From Paucidesulfovibrio sp036541255 (GTDB taxonomy: Bacteria > Desulfobacterota > Desulfovibrionia > Desulfovibrionales > Desulfovibrionaceae): a stretch of 64,000 bases of DNA. Position 1 is the first letter of the stretch, and every line of letters begins with the position of its first letter. The DNA lies in contig JAZHDD010000040.1 of the NCBI GenBank assembly GCA_036541255.1, positions 1 to 64,000 on the forward strand. Direction: 5' to 3'. The translations under genes were made by a program, and so were the position numbers. This document shows positions 32,296 through 41,170 of this stretch, in pieces. A model generated the notes under the pieces. That model ran no database searches. It saw nothing but the letters and a program-made list of their open reading frames with translations, and had not been told where the DNA came from.

Positions 32296-33682
32296 GCGTC
32301 TTTCGACCCTCTTTCCCCATCCCGACAGCCAGGCCTGCACCCAATTGGAACGCTTTGGCCCGGTCCTGAACAAAACCATACCCCTGCGCGGCAAGCATCT
32401 GTCCACCCTGCCCTACGGCATCCGCGACCTTTCCCGCATGCTCACGGACGAACGCGGTGAAATAAGCAAGGACTACATGGGACAGCCCGCCACCAGGGCC
32501 GCCTACCTGCGCTATTTCCTGCCCTGGAACCTCTACAGGCTGATCCGGCTGCTCCAGGGGCTGCGGCTGGAATTGCAGCCCGACGCCCTGATCGGCGACC
32601 TGGGCTCCGGTCCACTCACTTTTCCGCTGGCGCTCTGGATGGCGCAACCCGAACTGCGCGAGCTGCCCTTGCGGCTGGTCTGCGTGGACCGCACTCCAAG
32701 CATCATGCGCGACGGTTTGGCCTTGTTCCGAGCCCTGACCAAAGACAAATCGCCCTGGAAATTCGATCTGGTCAAAGGCCCCATGCACGCGGGCATCCGG
32801 GGCGGGGCCGACCTGCTCGTGGCCGCCAACGCCCTGAACGAACTGCAATGGGGACCTGGCGGCAGCATGCCTGCCCAGGCTGAACGCTTGGCCGGATCGC
32901 TGCGTAAGGGCCTGTCCGACCAGGGGCGGCTGCTCGTGGTGGAACCGGGCACACGGCGTTCCGGCACGATCCTTTCCCATCTGCGCGAACAATTCATCGA
33001 GTTGGGCATGCTGCCACTGGCACCCTGCCCGCATTTCGCGGAATGCCCCATGAACGGCCTGGGCATCCATCCCTGGTGCCATTTCAAGCTTCCGGTCATG
33101 GGCGCACCCGAATGGCTCGAAGGTCTTTCACGGCGGGCTGGCCTGCCCAAGAGCGACGCCAGCATCAGCTTCCTGCTGCTTGGCCGGGACGCGCCCGAAC
33201 AACAGGAGCATGTCCGGGCCATCTCCAATGTCTTTGCCGTGCCCGGCGGCACCGGCCAATACGCCTGCGCGGAACAGGGCATGGTCCTGCTGCGCTACGA
33301 AAGCCTGAGCAGGGCTGGTTGGCCCGGCGACCTGCTGGAAGTGGAATGGCCCCAAGCTCCGGAGCACGACGAAAAATCCGGCGCGCCGATCCTACCCGTG
33401 ACCTGGAGCTCGGAAGCGCCCAAAACGGAAAAGACGGCACCGAAGGCACCGTCAAGCCGTAAAACGCCCCGCAAACCCGCACGGCCTTCCACCGACAAGG
33501 CGGACGCCAAACAGAACAAACCGGCGCGTAAACCCAACCGCAAAGAGGGCGAAAAATCAGGACCGCAAAAGCCCGCGCCCAAACGGGGACGCAAATCTGA
33601 AGCCAACGCCGACAGAGGGAATCAGCAACAACCGGGCAAACCTTCCGGCCCCAAACGCGCACCACGCCCCAAGAAGAAATGA
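32285..33682 (+). CDS. Rsm22-like small-subunit ribosomal methyltransferase homologue with a basic tail
   Basis: The 465-residue protein has a Rossmann methyltransferase core around residues 95-230 (ALIGDLGSGPLTFPLALWMA, LRLVCVDRTPSIMRDGL, DLLVAANALNELQWGPGG, LLVVEPGTRRSG) and a cysteine-rich section (PLAPCPHFAECPMNGLG, HPWCHF) like the Fe-S site of the Rsm22/METTL17 family of mitochondrial ribosome assembly factors. The last ~90 residues are a Lys/Pro/Ala-rich low-complexity tail, probably RNA- or ribosome-binding. It overlaps the upstream gene by 11 nt and lipB by 4 nt. Catalytic activity is uncertain; the family is often only a ribosome-assembly factor. Confidence 0.75.
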   Translation: MSFKRLSTLFPHPDSQACTQLERFGPVLNKTIPLRGKHLSTLPYGIRDLSRMLTDERGEISKDYMGQPATRAAYLRYFLPWNLYRLIRLLQGLRLELQPDALIGDLGSGPLTFPLALWMAQPELRELPLRLVCVDRTPSIMRDGLALFRALTKDKSPWKFDLVKGPMHAGIRGGADLLVAANALNELQWGPGGSMPAQAERLAGSLRKGLSDQGRLLVVEPGTRRSGTILSHLREQFIELGMLPLAPCPHFAECPMNGLGIHPWCHFKLPVMGAPEWLEGLSRRAGLPKSDASISFLLLGRDAPEQQEHVRAISNVFAVPGGTGQYACAEQGMVLLRYESLSRAGWPGDLLEVEWPQAPEHDEKSGAPILPVTWSSEAPKTEKTAPKAPSSRKTPRKPARPSTDKADAKQNKPARKPNRKEGEKSGPQKPAPKRGRKSEANADRGNQQQPGKPSGPKRAPRPKKK

Positions 33683-34329
33683 ACGTCATTGATCTCGGCC
33701 TCATCAACTATCAGGACGCGCTCGAAATCCAGCTCCGCACACACGCCGAGGTGCTGGCCGGAGGCAAGCCCACTCTGTTCCTGCTGGAGCATCCACCCGT
33801 GATCACCCTGGGGCGCCAAGGCGGCATCGACAACCTGCACGTCCCGGAAGCCTTTCTGCGCGAACGGGGCGTGGAGCTGGTGGCCACCACCCGCGGCGGC
33901 AACATCACCTGCCACTTTCCGGGCCAACTCGTGGGCTATCCGATCCTGCCCGTGGATAAACGGCCCGGCGGCCTGAAACAATTGTTCTTCGACATCGAGG
34001 AATCCGTGATCCGCACGGCAATGCGCTTCGGCGTGACCGCGCAACGGCGGCAAGGACACCCCGGCGTCTGGACCGGCCGCGGCAAGCTCTGCTCCATCGG
34101 CATCGCCGTAAAAAAATGGACCACCTATCATGGATTGGCCCTGAACGTTTCCAGCGACACCACGCTGTTTGATCTGATCACGCCCTGCGGCATTCAGGGC
34201 GCACGCCCCACTTCGCTCAGCAGCGAAGCCGGACGCGATATTCCCATGCACGAGGTGAAACATGTCCTCCGAGAAGAATTCCAAGCTGTTGCGCATCCCG
34301 CCATGGTTGCGGGTCAAACTTCCCGCTGA
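33679..34329 (+). CDS. lipB: Octanoyltransferase
   Basis: LipB moves octanoate from acyl carrier protein to lipoyl domains of dehydrogenases or to the GcvH protein. The product has 216 residues. Motifs are LFLLEHPPVITLGRQGG, TRGGNITCHFPGQLVGYPIL, VWTGRGKLCSIGIAVKKW with the catalytic Lys, and FDLITPCGIQG with the nucleophile Cys. It starts in an ATGA overlap with the previous gene. Its last 68 nt overlap the start of lipA, an unusually long overlap for this pair, although both frames match their families there or nearby. Confidence 0.95.
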   Translation: MNVIDLGLINYQDALEIQLRTHAEVLAGGKPTLFLLEHPPVITLGRQGGIDNLHVPEAFLRERGVELVATTRGGNITCHFPGQLVGYPILPVDKRPGGLKQLFFDIEESVIRTAMRFGVTAQRRQGHPGVWTGRGKLCSIGIAVKKWTTYHGLALNVSSDTTLFDLITPCGIQGARPTSLSSEAGRDIPMHEVKHVLREEFQAVAHPAMVAGQTSR

Positions 34330-35170
34330 CAAGAATTTCAGCGGCACCCGCCACCTCCTGGAAGACCTGCGCCTGAACACGGTCTGCCAGAGCGCCAAGT
34401 GTCCCAACTGCTGGGAGTGCTTCTCCCGCAAGGTGGCCACATTCCTGATCATGGGATGCCAATGCACGCGCAATTGCGCCTTCTGCAACATCGAAACCGG
34501 GCGCGTCACCGCCCTGGACCCGGACGAGCCGCGCCGCGTGGCCGAAGGAGCGAGGCGGCTGGAGCTGCGCCACGTGGTCGTGACCTCGGTCACGCGGGAC
34601 GATCTACCGGACGGCGGTGCTGCGCATTTCGCCGCGACGATCCGGGCCGTGCGCGAAGTTCTGCCCGAGTGCACAGTGGAAGTGCTCATCCCCGACTTTC
34701 AGGGCGTTGAAGAGGCGTTGCGTTGCGTGCTGGAAGCTGGGCCGGACATTCTCAACCACAACCTGGAGACCGTGCCCGCCCTGTATTCCCGCATCCGGCC
34801 CCAGGCCGACTACGGGCAGAGCCTGGAACTGTTGCGCGTTTCCAAGAGGATCGCGCCGGACATCCCCACCAAGTCGGGCATCATGGTCGGATTGGGAGAA
34901 ACGGACGAGGAGATCGACCGAACGTTGCGAGACCTTGCCGAAACAGGCTGCGACATCGTGACGGTGGGGCAATACATGCGCCCGACGCGCCAGCATCCCG
35001 CGGTGGAACGCTACGTTCATCCCGACGGTTTCACGGCCTATGCGCGCCAGGGCGAGGCTCTGGGCATTCCGCAAATGCACTGCGCGCCCCTGGTGCGCAG
35101 CAGCTACAACGCGGACCGTTTCGTGGGGGTCCGTGCACCGAAGGGAACTACGAAAAGTTCCAATCCTTGA
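34262..35170 (+). CDS. lipA: Lipoyl synthase
   Basis: This radical SAM enzyme inserts two sulfur atoms into the octanoyl chain. The product has 302 residues. The auxiliary cluster motif CQSAKCPNCWEC has Cys42, Cys47 and Cys53; the radical SAM cluster is in CTRNCAFCN (CxxxCxxC); DGGAAHFAATI, NHNLETVP, KSGIMVGLGETDEEI and the C-terminal cluster-ligand serine in RSSYNAD follow. GAGGTG lies 5 nt before the ATG. It is the last gene of the plus-strand run and overlaps recJ convergently by 23 nt. Confidence 0.96.
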   Translation: MSSEKNSKLLRIPPWLRVKLPADKNFSGTRHLLEDLRLNTVCQSAKCPNCWECFSRKVATFLIMGCQCTRNCAFCNIETGRVTALDPDEPRRVAEGARRLELRHVVVTSVTRDDLPDGGAAHFAATIRAVREVLPECTVEVLIPDFQGVEEALRCVLEAGPDILNHNLETVPALYSRIRPQADYGQSLELLRVSKRIAPDIPTKSGIMVGLGETDEEIDRTLRDLAETGCDIVTVGQYMRPTRQHPAVERYVHPDGFTAYARQGEALGIPQMHCAPLVRSSYNADRFVGVRAPKGTTKSSNP

Positions 35171-36854
35171 TGCGCAATTCGATCTTGGGAATGCCTTTGT
35201 AGCGGTCGATCTTGGGAGTGAAGGCGAAGCGCATGTTGCTGCCCTTCATGTCCCGGTCGAACTTGTCGGCCATGCGCCAAGCCTTGGCCGGAAGCACCAC
35301 CTTGGCCTCGGGATCGGCCAGGGTGAAGCGTACATGATTCTTGCCGAAATTGCGGTGCTCCCGCACCTGCACAGGCGGCGAGGCGAACACAGGTTCAGGA
35401 TTGCCCATACCGAAAGGCTGAAGCAGTTCCAAATTCTTGAGCAGATTGAAATCAATCTCCGACAGCTTCAATTCACCATCCACCTTCAGCGAAGGCGTAA
35501 GCGGCTTGTCGCCAATCTGTTCGATGACCGCCTCATGAAAACGCTGCCGCAGGGCATCGAGGTTTTCCGGGGCCAACGACAGGCCTGCCGCCTGCTTGTG
35601 GCCGCCGAAACCAGCCAGAAGGTCTGCACAACATTCGAGCCCATGATGTAGGTCGAATTCACTGATGCTGCGGCCCGACCCCTTGAGCACGAACTCTTCC
35701 TGGCACAGCAACAATGCTGGCCGGTTATGCGCTTCCACCACACGTGACGCCACAATGCCTATAACGCCTGGATGCCAGTGCGGAGCCATGAGCACCAAGC
35801 CGAGAGGCGACGGCTGCCGGGCCAATTGCTCTTCCGCCTGGGCCAGGGCTTCGGCCAGGATGGCTTCCTCCTCGCTACGGCGCTCCGTGTTCATGCCGTC
35901 CACCTGCTGGGCCAGGGGCCGGGCGGCCTCCAGATTTGGGGCCAGGAGCATGTCCAGGGCGATCTGCGGATTGCCCAACCGGCCCGCCGCATTAATGCGC
36001 GGGGCAAGACCAAAAGCGATCTGGCCCGCGCCGAGTTCGGCGAAGCGGTCGAATCCGCTGGCTTCCTTGAGCGCGGCCACTCCGGGCCGGTGCGCTTCCT
36101 TGATGATCAAGAGACCATTTTTGACCAGAATACGATTCTGCCCGGTGAGCGAGACCACGTCCGCAATGGTTCCCAGGGCCACGAGATCAAGCAGCGGCTT
36201 CACGTCCACGGGGTCGCCGGGCAGCAGTTTGTTCAGGGCAACCATGAGCATGAAGGCCACGCCTACGCCCGCAAGATCGGCACAGGGATTGTCCGCCAAC
36301 CGCGGGTTGCACAGGGCATCAGCCTGCGGCAGGTCCGCGCCGGGCAAATGGTGGTCCGAAACGACCACGGTCATGCCCAGCTCGCGCGCCAAGGCTATGG
36401 GCGCATGGTCGCTGACGCCGCAATCCACGGTGAGCAGCAGGCGGATGCCCCGGTCATAGAGTTCGCGGACGCCTTCGGTGTTCAGGCCGTAGCCGTGCTC
36501 CAGCCTGTTGGGCAAAAAGTGTTCGGCCTGATATCCATGCTGCCCCAAAAAATCCAGTACCAGAGCCGTGGCAGTCACGCCGTCCACGTCATAGTCGCCC
36601 CAGACGGCCAGAGGAAGTCCACGCTCCAGGCCCTCGGCCAGCGTGCGGGCGGCCTGTTCCAGGCCGGGAATACAGGCGGGATTGGCCATATGTCGCAACC
36701 CGGGACTGAGAAATCGGTCCATCTCGCCCAGGCCGGACAGCCCCCGATTGGCAAGGATATCCACTATGAGCGGCGAAACGCCGAGTTCCCGGGCCCATTC
36801 TTCGGCACGGGCAGGTCTTTCCGCACGGTCGCGGAGTTTCCAGATGCAGGGCAA
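35148..36854 (-). CDS. recJ: Single-stranded-DNA-specific exonuclease RecJ
   Basis: RecJ degrades 5' single strands in recombination and repair. The product has 568 residues. DHH-family motifs: VWGDYDVDGVTATALVLDF (motif I), LLTVDCGVSDH, VVVSDHHLPGADLPQADALC (DHH), and the DHHA1 domain with APRINAAGRLG and GFGGHKQAAGLSL; an OB-like C-terminus ends IELRIKDWNFS. The frame extends to 37169, but that part overlaps the HDOD gene; TTG at 36852-36854 with GGAGG 4 nt upstream gives a normal length. It is the last gene of the yicC-remA-gmk-pyrF-TPR-HDOD-recJ run. Confidence 0.93.
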   Translation of the reverse strand: MPCIWKLRDRAERPARAEEWARELGVSPLIVDILANRGLSGLGEMDRFLSPGLRHMANPACIPGLEQAARTLAEGLERGLPLAVWGDYDVDGVTATALVLDFLGQHGYQAEHFLPNRLEHGYGLNTEGVRELYDRGIRLLLTVDCGVSDHAPIALARELGMTVVVSDHHLPGADLPQADALCNPRLADNPCADLAGVGVAFMLMVALNKLLPGDPVDVKPLLDLVALGTIADVVSLTGQNRILVKNGLLIIKEAHRPGVAALKEASGFDRFAELGAGQIAFGLAPRINAAGRLGNPQIALDMLLAPNLEAARPLAQQVDGMNTERRSEEEAILAEALAQAEEQLARQPSPLGLVLMAPHWHPGVIGIVASRVVEAHNRPALLLCQEEFVLKGSGRSISEFDLHHGLECCADLLAGFGGHKQAAGLSLAPENLDALRQRFHEAVIEQIGDKPLTPSLKVDGELKLSEIDFNLLKNLELLQPFGMGNPEPVFASPPVQVREHRNFGKNHVRFTLADPEAKVVLPAKAWRMADKFDRDMKGSNMRFAFTPKIDRYKGIPKIELRIKDWNFS

Positions 36855-36867
36855 AATGCCTCCGATG

Positions 36868-37740
36868 TTAGGCCAAAAGGTGAACGACTTGGTCGATGGA
36901 TTCGTCTTCGAGCAGCTCACTGGCCTGGGCCATGATCTCCACGGGATCAAGCCCGAACTGCTCGCAGGTCTTGCGGATATGCTGCTCCGCTTCGGCTTCG
37001 TCCTCGATATCGTCGAAAATGCGGCGGGCAATGACATCGGCCATGCCCAGCAGAGCGGCATCCCCGCTGAACACGCCAGCCAAAAGCGGCGAATGGTGCC
37101 AGTTGACAGGTTCGTAAAGCTCGGGCGGAAAATCCCAGGACTTGAGCACCAAAGCCCCGATGATGCCATGGTCCAGGCCCCAGTATTGCTCTTCAGCCTT
37201 GATGGGCGAAAGTCCCTTCACAATCCGAAGCCTTTCGATCTCCTGCCATTGACGGGGCCGATACAAGGCAATGATCAGCTTGCCCAGGTCGTGCAGCAGC
37301 CCGGCAGTAAACAGGTTGGAAATTTCCTTGTTTCCGGCCCGACGCGCAAGCTCCTTGGCCACGGTTCCCACGCAGAGCTGGTGCTTCCAATATTGCAGCA
37401 GATTGAAGTCCTTGGGCACGGGGAACTTTTGCGTCAGGGCGCGCACACCAAAGGCCACGACAATGGTCCGCACCTCGGAAAGACCGAGCACGGCTGCGGC
37501 GCGCTGCACGGTACTCACGCGGGCCTGAAGGCCATAATACGCCGAGTTGGCCACGGCCAGAATTTTGGTCGTCAGCCCCTGATCCTTGGAAATGGTTTCC
37601 GCCACATCCTGAAGCGACGCCAGGGAATCAAAGCCGGTCTGGGCAAAAAGCCTGTGCATCAGCCCCGGAGAAAAAGGCAGATCGTGCCGCAGTTCGGGGA
37701 GCATGGACAGCAGGGATTTGGCCTCTTCGCTCTGGATCAA
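36868..37740 (-). CDS. HDOD-domain protein
   Basis: The 290-residue protein is made of an HDOD domain (HD-like, without most catalytic metal ligands), usual in signalling proteins of motile bacteria. Signatures: SKDQGLTTKILAVANSAYYG, VSTVQRAAAVLGLSEVRTIV, ARRAGNKEISNLFTAGLLHD, DHGIIGALVLKSWDFP and GDAALLGMADVIARRIFDD. The start is TTG at 37738-37740, overlapping the TGA of the TPR gene (TTGA), with GGAGG 9 nt upstream. Function unknown; the domain often links to c-di-GMP or cell-cycle control. Confidence 0.88.
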   Translation of the reverse strand: MIQSEEAKSLLSMLPELRHDLPFSPGLMHRLFAQTGFDSLASLQDVAETISKDQGLTTKILAVANSAYYGLQARVSTVQRAAAVLGLSEVRTIVVAFGVRALTQKFPVPKDFNLLQYWKHQLCVGTVAKELARRAGNKEISNLFTAGLLHDLGKLIIALYRPRQWQEIERLRIVKGLSPIKAEEQYWGLDHGIIGALVLKSWDFPPELYEPVNWHHSPLLAGVFSGDAALLGMADVIARRIFDDIEDEAEAEQHIRKTCEQFGLDPVEIMAQASELLEDESIDQVVHLLA

Positions 37741-38648
37741 AACTTCACGCCTCCATCCACATTGATGGGTTTACCATCGCTCGGCTTGGTGCGTTTTTGC
37801 GCGGGCTGTCCCGAACCGGGCGCGAGCCGCAACTCGCGGCCTCCATCGGGCTTGTGAACGATATATCCTTGTTTTTCCAAATATTCCATGAAGCGCTTGC
37901 CTTCTTCCATGTTTGGATTGATCTCCAGGGAACGCTCCAGATAGTGAACGCATTTTTCCAGGTCGCCCATCTCGAAATAGACGCGGGCAATGTTGTGAAA
38001 AAGGTTCTCGTCGTTGGCTTCAAGGCTTTCGGCGCGGCGATAGTACTCCAGGGCCTGCTCCATCATCCTGTTCTTGCGCAGATTGATGCCGAAATCATTG
38101 AACAGATGCTTGTGCTCCTGGGCAAAGGCAGCATCCAGATTCACGAGTCGTTCGAAAATATCGTTGGCCTTCACGCTGTCGCCGCGATCCAGATAGGTCA
38201 GGCCCAGACCGAAATTGGCACGGACATTCTCCTCATCCACGTCCACGGCCTGCTGAAATTCCATTTCCGCAGAATAGACGCGCCCGGCCTCGCGATGGTC
38301 CTCGCCGCGCTTGATGGTTTTATCCAGCTCGCGCATTTTCGGAAAAACGGTCTGAACGTAAAATTCGGGTTCCGGATTGAACTTGCTGAGAAAATCTTCC
38401 TTGGGCACGGAACGCATGGGACCGGAAGGCACGTAGTTGCGATTCAAAGGCTGCACGCTGATGGTATCCTCGCCTTTTTCCTCGCAAAACCAATAGGTCT
38501 TCTGTATTGATTTGCGCTGAGTCGTGCCCGTTCCCACCTTTTCCACGGTCTGAGTGGAAAAGACGCCCTTGATCTTGTCGCGACCGACTCCCTCGATCCG
38601 ACCACGTTCGGGGGATTGTTTCTGCCCTTGGGTTTCCTGGTCGCTCAT
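37737..38648 (-). CDS. Tetratricopeptide-repeat protein
   Basis: The 303-residue protein has a polar N-terminus (MSDQETQGQKQSPERGRIEG, then IKGVFSTQTVEKVGTGTTQR), a segment with YWFCEEKGEDTISVQPLNRN, then from about residue 110 TPR units (AEMEFQQAVDVDEENVRANF, LGLTYLDRGDSVKANDIFER, EQALEYYRRAESLEANDENL, IARVYFEMGDLEKCVHYLER) and a short basic C-terminus. No signal peptide, so cytoplasmic. It is translationally coupled to the HDOD gene. A protein-interaction role is inferred. Confidence 0.8.
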   Translation of the reverse strand: MSDQETQGQKQSPERGRIEGVGRDKIKGVFSTQTVEKVGTGTTQRKSIQKTYWFCEEKGEDTISVQPLNRNYVPSGPMRSVPKEDFLSKFNPEPEFYVQTVFPKMRELDKTIKRGEDHREAGRVYSAEMEFQQAVDVDEENVRANFGLGLTYLDRGDSVKANDIFERLVNLDAAFAQEHKHLFNDFGINLRKNRMMEQALEYYRRAESLEANDENLFHNIARVYFEMGDLEKCVHYLERSLEINPNMEEGKRFMEYLEKQGYIVHKPDGGRELRLAPGSGQPAQKRTKPSDGKPINVDGGVKF

Positions 38649-38662
38649 GCCACTCCTTCCGT

Positions 38663-39376
38663 TTACCGGCAGGCTTGTTCCATTTCACGAGCAATGGCGA
38701 GGGCGGCCTCCGCCGGGGAATCCGCTCCGGTCACGGGTCGCCCGACCACGAGAAAATCAGACCCAGCCTGCACGGCCTGGGCGGGCGTCACCACGCGGCG
38801 CTGATCAGCATGTCCGGCTCCGGCCGGGCGAATGCCCGGAGTAAGGCACAGCAGGCCCCCCCGTGTGGCGGCCTTGATGCCCTGCACTTCCAGCCCGGAA
38901 CAGACCACACCGTCAAGATAATATGCTTTGGCCTGTACCGCAAGGCGTTGCGCCAGCGAAGACGCATCTTGATCCGCAGCGTCCAGCGGCAGGTCGGCAA
39001 GCGTCATGCTCGTGAGCAGAGTCACCCCGAACAGCAACATGTCCACGCCCGCATCCTCCCGTCCCAGCTGCGCAGCCTCGGCCATGCGCGCTCCGCCAAG
39101 GACGTGGATGTTGCACATGTCCGCCCCGGCCAGGCCAGCGGACCGCACCGCGCCCCGCACGGTATTGGGGATGTCGAAAAATTTCAAATCCAGAAAGACC
39201 TTGAAGCCCATCTTCTTGAGCTCGGCAACGATACCGGGTCCCTCGGCAGTGAACAGCTCCAGACCGACCTTGATCCAGGGCGCCACGCCACACAGTTGCC
39301 GGGCAAGGGCCAGGGCCGAGGCGGAATCCGGATAATCCAGAGCCACCACCAGTTCGCTCCTGCCTTCCCGTTTCAT
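38663..39376 (-). CDS. pyrF: Orotidine 5'-phosphate decarboxylase
   Basis: PyrF makes UMP from OMP, the last de novo pyrimidine step. The 237-residue TIM barrel has LVVALDYPDSASALALARQL, WIKVGLELFTAEGP, the catalytic Asp-Lys-Asp network in FLDLKFFDIPNTVRGAV, MCNIHVLGGARMAEAA, LCLTPGIRPAGAGHADQRRV and FLVVGRPVTGADSPAEAA. Its 3'-side neighbour is the TPR gene and its start overlaps the gmk stop codon by 4 nt. A second nucleotide gene (gmk) in the same operon suits co-ordinate nucleotide supply. Confidence 0.96.
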   Translation of the reverse strand: MKREGRSELVVALDYPDSASALALARQLCGVAPWIKVGLELFTAEGPGIVAELKKMGFKVFLDLKFFDIPNTVRGAVRSAGLAGADMCNIHVLGGARMAEAAQLGREDAGVDMLLFGVTLLTSMTLADLPLDAADQDASSLAQRLAVQAKAYYLDGVVCSGLEVQGIKAATRGGLLCLTPGIRPAGAGHADQRRVVTPAQAVQAGSDFLVVGRPVTGADSPAEAALAIAREMEQACR

Positions 39377-40017
39377 TTCCAGGTCCCCATGATGCTTTGC
39401 AAGAGCAACGGCCTGTAGGCAGGCTTCTTGCGTCCGGCCAAATACACGGCACGCAGGTTGTCGTACGCGGTTTCCAGGTCATCATTGATGATCCAGTAAT
39501 CGAACCCGCGCGCGGCTTCCAGCTCCCGAACGGCATTGCCCAGCCGTTTCTGAATGGCTTCCTCGGCATCCGTGCCCCGGCCACGCAACCGCTTTTCCAG
39601 CTCCTGACGCGACGGCGGCAGCAGAAAGACATACAACCCGTCCGGAAAGCTGGTCTTGAGCTGCATGGCGCCCTGCACATCGATATCGAAGAGCACGTCC
39701 TTGCCCTGGTTGAGCAGGGCCTGCACGGGCTTCAAGGGCGTGCCGTAATAATTCCCGTGGACCTCGGCCCACTCCGCGAATTCGCCCCGGTCCTTCATGT
39801 CCAGAAAGGTCTCTCTGTCGATGAAATTGTATTCCACGCCGTCTTGTTCTTGGCCGCGCGGCGCGCGTGTGGTGCAGGAAACCGAAAAGGTGAAACGAGG
39901 GAATTCATCCAGGAGACGCTGCACCAGAGTGCTCTTTCCCGTGCCCGAAGGGGCGCAGATCACCAGCACCAAGCCCAGACGGTCCGATTCGGAGATTGTG
40001 GAAGAAGAATCAATCAT
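39373..40017 (-). CDS. gmk: Guanylate kinase
   Basis: Gmk phosphorylates GMP to GDP with ATP. The product has 214 residues. The P-loop is in LVICAPSGTGKSTLVQRLL, the GMP-binding region in FTFSVSCTTRAPRGQEQDGV and YNFIDRETFLDMKDRGEFAE, and the lid in LPPSRQELEKRLRGRGTDAE. It overlaps the remA stop by 8 nt. The order yicC-remA-gmk is conserved across distant bacteria. Confidence 0.96.
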   Translation of the reverse strand: MIDSSSTISESDRLGLVLVICAPSGTGKSTLVQRLLDEFPRFTFSVSCTTRAPRGQEQDGVEYNFIDRETFLDMKDRGEFAEWAEVHGNYYGTPLKPVQALLNQGKDVLFDIDVQGAMQLKTSFPDGLYVFLLPPSRQELEKRLRGRGTDAEEAIQKRLGNAVRELEAARGFDYWIINDDLETAYDNLRAVYLAGRKKPAYRPLLLQSIMGTWK

Positions 40018-40282
40018 TGTTGCCCTCCTCCACTGTGAAGCGCTGCCCCACAGTCTCGGCCTGAATGGCGGAAAGAATCACATGGTTGGAATCCGTGACC
40101 ACGATGGAACGCGTCTTGCGGCCCTGAGTGGCGTCGATGAGCCGTCCCTCCTGGCGCGCATCCTCACGCAGCCGCCGCATGGGCGACGAGGCAGGGTTGA
40201 CGATGGCCACCACCCGGCTGGTCACGATGAAATTGCCGAAACCGATATTCAGCAGACGCTGTTTGGAAACCGATTGTTGCAT
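40010..40282 (-). CDS. RemA-family (DUF370) regulator
   Basis: This 90-residue protein matches the DUF370/RemA family (QRLLNIGFGNFIVTSRVVAI, VNPASSPMRRLREDARQEGR, RKTRSIVVTDSNHVILSAIQ). In Bacillus, RemA binds DNA and activates matrix genes; in proteobacteria its role is undefined. It lies between yicC and gmk, the arrangement also seen in Firmicutes. The start is ATG at 40282 or GTG at 40288, which abuts the yicC TAG, so it is probably translated by re-initiation. Confidence 0.88.
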   Translation of the reverse strand: MQQSVSKQRLLNIGFGNFIVTSRVVAIVNPASSPMRRLREDARQEGRLIDATQGRKTRSIVVTDSNHVILSAIQAETVGQRFTVEEGNND

Positions 40283-40288
40283 GCCCAC

Positions 40289-41170
40289 CTACTCGATGTT
40301 TTGGACCTGCTCGCGGATCTTCTCCAACTCGGCCTTGAAGTCCACGGTCAGGCGGCTGACTTCGGGGTCCTGCGCCTTGTTGCCGCAGGTGTTGATTTCC
40401 CGGAAGGTCTCCTGCACCAGGAAATCCAACCGTTTGCCCATCTCCCCGTCACGCTCCAGCACCTCGGCCAGACGCTTGAGATGTTCGGCCAGACGCGTCA
40501 ACTCCTCGGAAACATCCAGACGGTCCGTGAGGATGGCCACTTCCTGCAGCATGCGGTCCTCGGAAAAAACCGCTTCACTAGCTTCCATCATTTCCCTGAT
40601 GCGTTCCACCAGATTGGCACGCTTGGCTTCAAGCACCTCGGGAACGCGGCCGCCGATGCCCTGGGCCAACTCGCCCAAAAAAGAAATACGGGAAAGCATG
40701 TCCTTGGCCAAAGCCCGACCCTCGGCCATGCGGCTATTCTGCCAGTCCTTGAGGGCATTGCGCAGTCCCTGCTCCACTCCCTGCACCATGTCAGGATTCG
40801 GCTCGGAAGAAGTGTCGCGCCAGAGCGAGGGGATGGCCAGCAGGCGATTGTAGTCGGGCTGATACACGTCGTCGTTGCCGTGGGCCAGCTCCTGAACCTG
40901 GGCAATCATGGCCCTGACCTGGGGCAGGTTGAGCTGCACGCCCAGCAGATCGGGCGACGCCACTTCCAGATTCAGGCTGGCTTCGACCCGGCCACGCGAG
41001 GCGTACTCTCGCATAACCTTTTCCCATTCCTGTTCCTTGCAGCGCATGGAAGGCGGCAGCTTCCACTTCACATCCAGAAAACGGCCATTCACGCTCCGGA
41101 TTTCCCAGACGTAATTATACCCCTCACCGCTGCCCTCGCTCCGGCCATAGCCGGTCATGCTCGCTGGCAT
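40289..41170 (-). CDS. yicC: YicC-family endoribonuclease
   Basis: The 293-residue protein begins MPASMTGYGRSEGSGEGYNY and continues with EIRSVNGRFLDVKWKLPPSM, both YicC_N signatures. The C-terminal DUF1732 domain has LDFLVQETFREINTCGNKAQ and SRLTVDFKAELEKIREQVQN, the most conserved block. Recent work assigns endoribonuclease activity to YicC. GGAGGAG precedes the ATG. The AT-rich 89-bp upstream gap (TTTGATCAAA, ATTAAATAGATAG) probably holds the promoter of this seven-gene run. Confidence 0.92.
   Translation of the reverse strand: MPASMTGYGRSEGSGEGYNYVWEIRSVNGRFLDVKWKLPPSMRCKEQEWEKVMREYASRGRVEASLNLEVASPDLLGVQLNLPQVRAMIAQVQELAHGNDDVYQPDYNRLLAIPSLWRDTSSEPNPDMVQGVEQGLRNALKDWQNSRMAEGRALAKDMLSRISFLGELAQGIGGRVPEVLEAKRANLVERIREMMEASEAVFSEDRMLQEVAILTDRLDVSEELTRLAEHLKRLAEVLERDGEMGKRLDFLVQETFREINTCGNKAQDPEVSRLTVDFKAELEKIREQVQNIE

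Noticed and set aside
35148..37169. RecJ with a 105-residue N-terminal extension
   Set aside because: The extension lies entirely within the HDOD gene in another frame and is Ser/Arg/Pro-rich; TTG at 36854 with GGAGG gives normal RecJ length.
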